Below, piece by piece: positions 55,727 to 64,000 of a stretch of DNA of 64,000 bases (position 1 is the first letter of the stretch; the number at the start of each line of letters is the position of its first letter). Position numbers and translations under genes: made by a program. The DNA comes from Euphorbia lathyris. Taxonomy: Eukaryota; Streptophyta; Magnoliopsida; Malpighiales; Euphorbiaceae. The notes beneath the pieces were generated by a model. The model did no database searches. It was not told the origin of the DNA and worked only from the letters and a program-made list of their open reading frames with translations. The DNA is taken from the NCBI RefSeq assembly GCF_963576675.1, contig NC_088914.1, forward strand, positions 84,690,441-84,754,440, given 5' to 3'.

Positions 55727-57197
55727 TCTTTGCAAGGATTCAATCATAAAGATACATTGTAAGAACTAGCTTAGCAGATATGGATTGAATCATTTTCCTT
55801 CCTCGATGACATTCACTGGATATAAAATGTTTAGTTAGGATTGAGAAACTGTTCTTGATAGCTATTTTAGAAAAAAAAAAACACCTAATATCTAACTGCA
55901 AACAGCTAACCATATCAGTAACAGTTGAACCAAACTACATGAAAAGGCTACCATTGCACTTTATTCCTCAAATATTCATCTTCGTCAAATATTTCTTTCA
56001 GATTCAGAACATCTGCATTGAGGCTGCAATTAACTCGTGATGACTTGATCCAACAGGTCGGATTGAGAGTCACGAGAAATTACCGGAAGCTTGAAGAAGA
56101 AATGTTCGCGTTTTGACTTTGCTCGACATAGTAGTGAATTCAGTTTATCAGGTATGTTGCAGCAGGAGGTCAATAATATTGTCCAACAGCTTGTGGACAA
56201 AGGCAAAGTGGGAGAAAGGTGGAAAAGCTCGTACCAAATAACAGAATGTGTAAACTTACACATATACAAGTTAAAAGAGTTGGATGACACGTCAGTCCCC
56301 CAGACTTAGAACACAATGCACTCATAAAGTTCTACCAATGAATGTCTTTCTCAAAACCGCCCAACGCTCTCCTAATAAAGATTTTCGATTGTAATTGTTA
56401 TTTAACTTCCTGTCTACAAAGATAGTCGAACACAAATAATAAAAATTACATAATTTCTTTATCTTCACTTCAGGTTTAGTGTGGTTGTTAAAATTCCCTT
56501 AGATTATATTAAAGGTCAATCATATGCATGCTACAAGGATTTTGATCATAGTTTTTAGTTTGAAAAGACTCTAACAAATCCTCTTAAACATGAACATATA
56601 AAATGACTTCAAACCCTCTAAGACCCGCATCTACATCTATTTGATTAAAAATCATAGTACAAAGATCAAAAACTTCTTTAAATTAACAAAGAAACAACAA
56701 AACAAAGCTAAAGACACAAGAAGAGCACAAAAAAGCACCAACAAAGATTCACTCCCAATCCTGCACACATCGTAGGAAGAGAGTTAGAAGGAAAGGACAT
56801 CACTCTATATATGATAAGCGAAGGGGTATAGAAGAGGCTATGTTTCCAAACGTACCCGCACACTCTCATTCGAGATCAAACTCAATAAATGGATCCACCG
56901 TCCCCCACACAACTTCAATCAGCTCCCTTCCTTCCCTTCACCCACTCCTCAATTTGGACTTTGAGAGACGATGAAAGACGACCATGCTCATTCTAAAACC
57001 GGTATCAATGGAATCTTCGTAAAAGCTAGAAGCTCTACCAAAGAACTAGAAAAAGTTTGAGAAAGACAAAGTGAAAATTCCCCTTGAATGTCCACAACGC
57101 TACTTATAAAAGGAAACGTTCGCCCTAACTCAACATGTTGGGCATAAATATCCAACAATCCATAGCGGACAGTGTTCACCTGGCAAGGAAACGAGGG
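55727..57197. other. Downstream of OPA3-like gene; one unrecognised gene-like tail
   Basis: Just after the gene is 3' UTR-like sequence. At about 56004-56118 a frame reads TRDDLIQQVGLRVTRNYRKL then EEEMFAF and a stop. At 56147-56307 another reads MLQQEVNNIVQQLVDKGKVG and ERWKSSYQITE. These look protein-like but match nothing I recognise. They may be fragments of an eroded gene. From 56310 to 57197 nothing else is evident. Confidence 0.3.
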
Positions 57198-57708
57198 GAG
57201 GAGATGCACACCAATCATCAAGAGATAACTGTGATCTCCTGAGATCAATATGAAAGATTGCTCATCAGAAGAATCTTACAAAATAACCAAAAAGAAAATA
57301 AGAAAATAGTTAGAAGGCTAAGTAAATGAGCAAGGAATGAAAGAAATGCACCTAGCATCTTCCTCCTCTTATACTATTTAGAAGGTAAATGAATTGATAA
57401 GCACTATCATTACTAACAAGCAATTATTTTAGAGCATTTACAATCCCTGACGATGAGGAGATACACATCCATTATCAAGAGATAATCGCGATCTCCCCTA
57501 GATCAATATGAAAGATTGTCATTAGAAGAATCTCGCAAAATCACTAGAAAGAAGAATAAGAAAATAGCAAAAAGACAAAGTAAATGAGTAAGGAATTAAA
57601 AAAAAATACAGCTAACATCTTCCTCCTTTTATACTATTCAGAAGGTAAATGAATCAAAAGGTACCATCATTACTGATAAGCAATTATTTGAGAGCATTAA
57701 CAACCCCA
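57198..57708. repeat. Diverged ~257-bp tandem duplication
   Basis: The unit starting 'gaggagatgcacacc' at 57198 recurs as 'gaggagatacacatcc' at 57455. 'agatcaatatgaaagattg', 'cttcctcc' and 'ttatactatt' keep the same spacing. The copies are perhaps 85% alike by eye. There is no coding content. Confidence 0.8.
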
Positions 57709-58493
57709 TGGTGTGTCCCTTCAAAAACGAGGAACAGTGATATATATATGGCGAACAAAGACAAACAGTCGCCAGTCCACAAGCACAGAAAAATGCGCGC
57801 TAGCATTGCATTTATGAGCAGGCTAAGCAGCGGTCAAATCAACTATCAAGAGCCCTGCACAACCTCTTTATCAGTCACGTATTTCTAAAAAAACAAAAAT
57901 TATCAAAGTTCAATCTCCCTCATTCAACTTATCAAGAATCCATAAGTACAACACTTTCTGGGGCCAATGCTTTCTCATCCTAAATAACGATAAATTAGAC
58001 CCGGGGCATCTAATATCAAACGAATATAAACACACCACATGGCACCTAGGAGACTCGAATCAACACTTGGAAAAAGAGAACATGTGACGCCTCCATAGCC
58101 AAACTGAACAATACAACTTTGTATTAGAATACCAGTTAAGGATCCATCCGTTATGGCAATCACGCCCGATCCCATAAATCATGAGCCTAGTTGGCTTGAG
58201 GAATATCAGGTCCCGATATACGGACGCGTGTGTCACCTATTAATAAGTGACACGTAGCATATCCCTTTCCTAAACTTATAATTGTTTTCTACAACTCGAT
58301 CACGGTATAAATAGAGTAAGCTTAGCTCAAGGTACATTATTTCATTGATTCATTAAGCTTACGTTTTAGCTTTGATTTACTGTTATGTGTATCCTCGAGT
58401 CTTACCTGAAATTGACTTAGACATCAGAGCGGGTTAGTCAGACAACAACTCTGCTTTGACATTGTTTCTCTCCAATTGCAGGTTTCCAACAAA
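57709..58493 (+). repeat. Probable solo LTR or LTR remnant
   Basis: Contains 'ggtataaatagagtaag' (TATA box, about 58304) and then 'cttagacatcagagcgggtt' and 'caattgcaggtttccaac', wording typical of the R/U5 part of Ty3/Gypsy LTRs. No internal coding region adjoins. The left boundary is not resolved. Confidence 0.5.
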
Positions 58494-58631
58494 ACTCATC
58501 ATTAAGTATTTTGTACATAATTAATGTTTGATTGATCTAATAGTTAAATAACAATTAAACCAATCCATCTAATTTTTCTATTATATAGATGTAAAATTAA
58601 TCTTCCTTGAGAATAGTATATATAATTTTAG

Positions 58632-58964
58632 AGAAATGTACAAAAATAAACTTGTGGTTTGATTAATTTGCAAAGATAATCCTTGTGGTTAAGTTTGCAA
58701 CAAGAGTTCTATGCTTTGTGAAATTTGCAGTAAAATGATATGTGAATAATCAAACAATATTTATTTGTGGTTTAGTTAATTTGCAAAGTTAAACCTTGTA
58801 TTTTTATTAATTTGCAAAGTCATTCCTTTTAATTGCTCCAAATTGCTCTCTTTTGAGGTAATAATTTTTTATAGAATGATCGAGTTTGTAAATTGTACAA
58901 GGCACAAATACTCTATTTATCTTTACAAATCGATCAAACCACAATGTTTATTTTTATACTTTTC
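58632..58964. mobile_element. MITE with inverted ends
   Basis: Left 'gtacaaaaataaacttgtggtttgat' and right, on the other strand, 'gtataaaaataaacattgtggtttgat' are inverted copies, followed by 'aatttgcaaagataa' and 'gatttgtaaagataa'. Within it, 'tttgtggtt...aatttgcaaag' recurs about three times. No clear target duplication was found. Confidence 0.65.
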
Positions 58965-59684
58965 CTTATATTTTATCATTTCGTATATTAAGGTAAATTA
59001 TACTTTCCAAAAAATTCGACTTTATACCTATTCAAAATAAAATGTTTCAGTAAAATTAAAATAAATAAATAGATATATTAGTTGAGGGGTTTAAATAATA
59101 AAATAAAAGATATAGGTGCAAAATACATTAATTTTTCCTTAAGATCCTATGAGATAAAGGCGCAAAAATAATGTTTACATTCGGGGACAATTTTATTCCA
59201 AACGTTTTAAAAGAGTACAATTTTACAACCGCTAATAAAAAATTTACCCATACTGTTGGTAAATGGGTCAACTTTAGATATAATTATAAAACATATATTT
59301 TATTCTTTATTCTGCATCAATTACATATCAGTTGGTCTTATTTTAAGATTTTATATTGTTTACAATTTAATAATAGAATTGAAGATTGATATTTTTAAAT
59401 TTAGCGAAATATTTGATTTTTTTTCCATGTCATACAAAATACAGCATATTTTTTTTTTAAAAATATTACACGTCTAATTATATGGTTATGTTTTGTTACT
59501 AATTAGTGATAAAAATGATAACATATGTAAAGTGTAAATGACAAGATTTATAACCGCGAAGATAATTTGATGAATTATTTTCATCAAATTGACTAACTTG
59601 TGAACATTGGAAGTAAAATTACTCTTAGATCCAAAGTTAAGTGTAATTAAAATTGTACTATTTTAGACGTTAAGAATTAAATTA
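58965..59684. other. AT-rich intergenic DNA
   Basis: No gene. The phrase 'gtgtaattaaaattgtactattttagacgttaag' near 59640 echoes about 1000-1035 ('attgcactattttagacgttaag'), so a dispersed repeat is present. Confidence 0.4.
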
Positions 59685-60023
59685 GGGTTAATTTCAAATA
59701 AATGCAATGTGGTTTCGTTTTTCTAAATTTGGCCGATAACAACCTAAAAACAAAATTTTTCAAAAATTAAAGTTTTTTTAGTATCATATTTATTATGAAA
59801 CCATATTTTTTATTTTTCAAAATCATCATTGTTAGAGTTTTCTCACTCTAAACATTAACTTTGTCTCTCATAAAAAATCAACGTCTAAATAACCTCAAAC
59901 TTAAAAAGTTAAAAAATTAAAATTACTTAAAATATTATTTATTTCTTAAAAAATTTCATTTTGAGGTCGTTATCGGCCAAATTTGAAAAAATGAAAATTT
60001 AACCAACCATAAATACCGATCGG

Positions 60024-60025
<2 letters not shown>

Positions 60026-60079
<54 letters not shown>
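60026..60079. repeat. (TA)27 microsatellite
   Basis: Uninterrupted TA array directly left of foldback element 2. A shorter TA run (62538-62551) lies at the element's other end. Confidence 0.92.
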
Positions 60080-60081
<2 letters not shown>

Positions 60082-62537
60082 GTGAGATCCAGTGTGACAA
60101 GGGGTTAGGGTGTGACAAATGAGTTTATTGTGTGACATAACAAAACTACGTAGTTTTGATGATAATTAAAAGGCATAATACACAAATAACCCCCTGAACT
60201 TGTCCAAATGTTGCAACTGCCCCCTCCAACTTTCAATTGTAACAACTTACCCCTCAAACTTGTCCAATTGTAAAACACAATCCCAAATTGCTGACATGGA
60301 CTGCAATTGAAGAAACACGTGAAATACAAAATCTGCAACGCTCGTGGAGTATGATAATCAGATATTTGGCGTGATACGAATTCAAGGAAACTTTTTTACA
60401 GTTGCTTCAAATACGGGGTAAAAAAATTCCCAATTTGGGGTTATGTTTTACAATTGGACAAGTTTAAGAGGTAAATTATTACAATTGAAAGTTGAGGGGG
60501 GCAGTTGCAATATTTGAACAAGTTTAGGGGGTTATTCGTATATTAGGCCTAATTAAAAAGAGCAATGTGGCAAATTTGTAAATAAAATGAAAGAGATGAT
60601 AGAGAAAATTGTTTTATTTCTTTTCTTTAAAATACATTTTTCCGACATCTCTAACATCGTTTTTCGAAATTTTTTATACTATTAGACTCGTCTAAATTAG
60701 ACGATCATTTTAAGATCCCTGAAGCTCAAGTAAAAAAATTTCTGGTGAACGGAATCCGGGTGGACATTTTCCGGCGAGAAACAAAGTGCCTAGAAAATTT
60801 TCAAAAAAATCCAAAAAATGTAAAACATTATTCTAAGAAACTTTAATTCTTAGGTCGAAGCGGGATTTCTTACGGTTTAGTCCCAATAAATTTTTTTTCT
60901 TAATTTTTTCCATTTTACATGCTTCAACAATTTGTTGGGTCAAAACTGTAAGGAATCTCACTTTAAGCCAAGAACTAAAGTTTCTTAAAATGATGTTTTA
61001 AATGTTTTGGAATTTTTTGATAATTTTCTGAACACGTTTTTTATCCTACTTATATTGTTCCAAATCAGTGTACCATTTGTTCCAACATAATACTTATATT
61101 GTTCCAACAGAAAATTGTTTTATTTCTTTTCTTTAAAATACATTTTTCCGATATTTCTAACCTCGTTTTTCGAAAAATTTTATACTATTAGACTCGTCTA
61201 AATTAGACGGCCATTTTAAGATCCCTGAAGTTCAAGTAAAAAAAATTCCGATGAACGGAATCCGGGTGGGCGTTTTTTGGCGAGAAAAAAAAGTGCCCAA
61301 AAAATTCTCAAAAAATTCCAGAAAATGTAAAACATTATTCTAAGAAATTTTAATTTTGGGTCGAAGCGGGATTTCTTACGGTTTAATCCCAATAAAACTT
61401 GTTCCTTAATTTTATCCATTTTACATGCTTCAACAATTTATCGGGTCAAAACTATAAGGAATCTCGCTTTGAGCCAAGAATTAAAGTTTCTTAAAATGAT
61501 GTTTTACATGTTTTCGAATTTTTTGATAATTTTCTAGGTACATTTTTTATCCTACTTACATTGTTCCAAATCAGTGTACCATTGTTCCAAATCAGTGTAC
61601 CATTGTTCCAAATCAGTGTACCATTTGTTCCAACATAATACTTATATTGTTCCAACAGAAAAATGTTTTATTTCTTTTCTTTAAAATATATTTTTCCGAT
61701 ATTTCTAACCTCGTTTTTTGAAATTTTTTATACTATTAGACTCGTCTAAATTAGACGGTCATTTTAAGATCCCTGAATCTCAAGTAAAAAAAAATTCCGG
61801 TTAACGAAATCCGGGTGGGCGTTTTTTGGCGAGAAACAACGTACCTAGAAAATTCTCAAAAAATTCCAGAAAACTTAAAACATTATTTTAAGAAACTTTA
61901 ATTCTTGGGTCAAAGTAATATTTCTTACGGTTTTGACTCAATAAATTGTTGAAGGATGTAAAATGGATAAAATTAAGGAAAAAGTTTTATTGAGACTAAA
62001 CCGTAAGAATCCTACTTCGACTCAAGAATTAAAGTTTATCCAAATAATGTTTTACATTTTTTGGAATTGTTTGAGAATTTTTTGGGCACTTTCGGGTTTT
62101 TTTTATCGGAAAACGCCAATCTAACCGCCGGATTCTGTCGATTTGGGACTAAACCGTAAGGAATCTCATTTTGAGTCAAGAATTAAAGTTTCTCAGAATA
62201 ATGTTTTACATTTTTTGAAATTTTTTAAGAATTTTCTGGACATTTTTTTCTCACAGAAAAACAGATCGCCGGATTCCATTCACCGGAAATTTTTTTACCC
62301 GAGCTTCTGGGATCTTAAAATGACCGTCTAATTAAGACGAGTCCAACGGTATAAAAGTTTTTAAAAAACGAGGTTAGAAAAGTCGAAAAAATGCATTTTA
62401 AAGAAAAGAAATAAAACAATTTTCTCTTTCTTTTTATTTACAAATTTACCATATTCCCCTGATTAATTACAAAATTGGTTCTTATCCCACAATAAGACTT
62501 CTCACACTATAAGCAATGTGTCACACCTGATCTCTCC
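60080..62537. mobile_element. Foldback element 2 in a (TA)n tract
   Basis: Same family as 32589-34488 in the opposite orientation. The left end is GGGTGAGATCCAGTGTGACA; the right end on the other strand is GGAGAGATCAGGTGTGACAC. Direct ~520-bp units begin near 60612, 61118 and 61664, and inverted units fill about 61930-62420. 'ggtgaacggaatccgg' and 'cttacggtttagtcccaat' mark each unit. The only open frames are short and repeat with the units. A MULE MITE (60172-60549) is inserted near the left end. Confidence 0.8.
60172..60549. mobile_element. Mutator-like MITE with 9-bp TSD inside foldback element 2
   Basis: The inverted ends are GGCATAATACACAAATAACC and, on the other strand, GGCCTAATATACGAATAACC, complementary for about 118 bp ('ccccctgaacttgtccaaat'). 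The exact 9-bp repeat TAATTAAAA flanks it (60163-60171 and 60550-60558). It is 378 bp and non-coding. It inserted after foldback element 2 was in place. Confidence 0.92.
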
Positions 62538-62583
62538 TATATATATATATACCCACATAATTTAAAATTAACCCATAAAATTA

Positions 62584-62853
62584 CTAATGTTAAGGATAAG
62601 GGGTAATAAATTGGGAGAAATTAAGAATAAAGGGTACTAATAAAATAAATTAAAATTTGGTAGATATTGACTCTGCATAAAATGTATTTATTTTCCCGGA
62701 AAATCCTCGACGAAGGCAACAACATGGATCGGCCTTTCCTCAGAAGCTAGCAGTTTACTGGTTGCATGAAATTGAATTAAGGTCTCTTTCGATTGAAAGC
62801 GTTTCTTGTCGAAATTCTCTATCAAATCTCCGTTCTACTTTATTCCTGTTGAG
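62584..62853 (+). promoter_or_regulatory. Promoter and 5' UTR exon of the VOZ gene
   Basis: About 62700-62853 looks like a 5' UTR exon. Its composition is less AT-rich than the upstream DNA, and it ends at a good donor, GTTGAG|gtaaag, at 62853/62854. The matching acceptor is 'tttgtttag' at 63184. The transcription start and TATA box are not certain. Confidence 0.5.
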
Positions 62854-63190
62854 GTAAAGCTTCCTTTTATTATCTGTTCCTTGATTTTCAATTCGGCCCT
62901 TTTCATACTGTAATTGGAGCAGATTCCTCTTCCGCGTTTTCTCGTTTAGGGTTTTCGATCGACTTAGGGTTACGTTACGTATTCATGATATTGGTTAACG
63001 TTCGCTGTTGTTGTTATTACTGTATGTTAATTTTCATGTCTTATTTGGGCTTCTTTGGAGATGTAGACAATGCTAAGAATTTTTTCTTTTTCCTCACAGA
63101 TTCTGCAGTTTCTCAAATGCTGTGAATGTTGAAAATTGACCTTTAGTTTTGATATTGAAGTATATGATTACTGGTTTTGTTTAGACTTCA

Positions 63191-63680
63191 ATGGAGGGAG
63201 GAGGGCCAGTGCGGAAAGGTATAAAGACAAAATGTTCATCTACCTCGCACAGTCTCATGCTAGACAATGCAAAAAACCGAATAGATGATCTTCAAGATCG
63301 GTTCTCTAACCTTCAAGCTGCAAGAATGGAAGGTCGTTTTGGTGACATTAACATATTGGAAGAGCAGGTGTACCAGAGTCTTCGTGAGTGGAGAGCTGAG
63401 CTCGAAGCCCCATCTCCGGCCTCTTCTTTACTTGTGAGTGTTTCTGAAAACATGAGTATTTGTTTGTGTTATCTGGTTGGTTAAAATTCTGATAAAGTAT
63501 TCACTTATGAACATTTGTTAGGGTGGCAGCCTTGGAACTTTCTCGGGTGAAATAGTCCGCCTTTTGCAATTATGCGATGAGGAAGATGATGCCACAAGTG
63601 CATTGGCAGAGCAGCCAGTTGCGAAACCTGAGCCTAATGTACAGAGTCTAAGTATTGACGACTATGCAACATTTGGAAAT
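63191..63680 (+). CDS. VOZ: VOZ-type transcription factor, N-terminal exons (partial)
   Basis: Start of a vascular plant one-zinc-finger (VOZ) protein, a plant-specific DNA-binding regulator known in Arabidopsis to act with phytochrome signalling in flowering and stress. Two coding exons are present: 63191-63433 (81 residues) and 63522-63680 (53 residues), phase 0, with donors CTT|gtgagt and AAT|gtgaga. Diagnostic blocks are NAKNRIDDLQDRFSNLQAAR, LEEQVYQSLREWRAELEAPS, GTFSGEIVRLLQLCDEEDD and the following ATSALAEQPVAKPEP. The DNA-binding domain with its zinc-coordinating Cys/His should lie in exons beyond the right edge; 63681-64000 reads as intron. The ATG is the first in the exon and is preceded by an intron in the 5' UTR. 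No defects are seen in the visible part. Confidence 0.9.
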
Positions 63681-64000
63681 GTGAGATTCTTTATCTTTTA
63701 AGCTGTTGTTGTTCATGTATATGTAGTATAACTTAGTACATTCTATTTTTCGTTAGGAATAGAGTTTTTGCTAATTACTCATGAGATACGAATACGATAT
63801 TTAATGTTGTTAAAAGGTGGAATAGGAGAAATGGACAACGTGAGGGAAATAACTTTTACGTCAACGAAATGTGACATCTAATATTTCATTTTCATTTAAG
63901 CACCTTATTGGTCACGACTGTATCCTGAGATTCCCGACTTTTAAATTTTTTAATAGCCGCAGTCTTGTTTAATGACTTGATTAAGTATGAATCCATATAC
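63681..64000 (+). other. VOZ intron running off the window
   Basis: It begins with the donor gtgaga and is T-rich, without a frame continuing the VOZ protein. The next exon is presumably outside the window. Confidence 0.6.

Larger units (their letters stand above)
59685..62574. mobile_element. Outer MITE carrying a nested foldback element
   Basis: The left end GGGTTAATTTCAAATAAATG is matched on the other strand at the right by GGGTTAATTTTAAATTATG, each soon followed by TGG. The flanks ATTAAATTA (59676-59684) and ATAAAATTA (62575-62583) agree at 8 of 9 bases. The left interior ('acctaaaaacaaaatttttc', 'aaccatattttttattttt') resembles the MITE at 22771. A (TA)27 array and foldback element 2 separate the two ends. 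Confidence 0.7.

Noticed and set aside
1..64000. CRISPR arrays, operons, riboswitches or bacterial-type terminators
   Set aside because: None were seen; the gene structure is clearly plant nuclear.

Overview
This is nuclear DNA from a flowering plant, most likely a eudicot. It is AT-rich, with introns that begin GT and end AG. Four host genes can be read with confidence, together with plant-type Copia, Gypsy (Athila/Tat-like), L1, RTE, CACTA, hAT, pogo and Mutator-like elements. I cannot name the species from the sequence.

Host genes. (1) 5329-6598 (+) and 10298-12958 (-) are two intact two-exon O-methyltransferase genes of 360 residues each, arranged tail to tail. They share the same intron position but have very different intron lengths (187 and 1578 bases). 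A stretch at about 21775-21990 repeats the promoter of the second gene without any coding region, so the cluster was probably larger once. (2) 53638-55726 (+) is a four-exon OPA3-like gene of 169 residues. (3) 63191 to the right edge (+) is the start of a VOZ-type transcription factor gene, with a 5' UTR exon near 62700-62853. A possible small unrecognised gene lies on the minus strand at about 16.7-17.4 kb.

Mobile DNA by region. 1-5 kb holds a foldback element, Mutator-like MITEs and an LTR remnant. 6-10 kb holds a hAT MITE with a 22-base C run, a miniature LTR element (TRIM) and an LTR remnant. 10.6-14.7 kb holds 3' ends of L1 and RTE LINEs. 15-29 kb is a mosaic of CACTA ends, TRIM copies, a SINE, MITEs with exact 9-bp target duplications, a pogo-like relic and degenerate Copia and Gypsy gag pieces. 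29.4-51.3 kb is a nest. An Athila/Tat-like Gypsy element (LTR 29379-31024) is split inside gag by a 10.5-kb Copia element (31293-41785), whose leader is in turn split by a 1.9-kb foldback element (32589-34488). The Gypsy 3' LTR is cut by a second, inverted, 5'-truncated Copia copy (43540-49119), which abuts the end of another Athila-like element. 52.2-53.4 kb holds a T-rich low-complexity tract and a MITE. 59.7-62.6 kb is a second three-level nest: MITE, foldback element in a (TA)n array, and MULE MITE.

How it fits together. The methyltransferase pair is the only functional gene cluster. It should methylate phenolic hydroxyls of secondary metabolites, but the substrate cannot be read from sequence. 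OPA3-like and VOZ are unrelated housekeeping and regulatory genes. The most unusual material is the repeat fraction: a foldback family seated in TA microsatellites, TRIM copies with direct or inverted terminal repeats, and an RTE-derived insertion that duplicated the 5' splice site of a methyltransferase gene.
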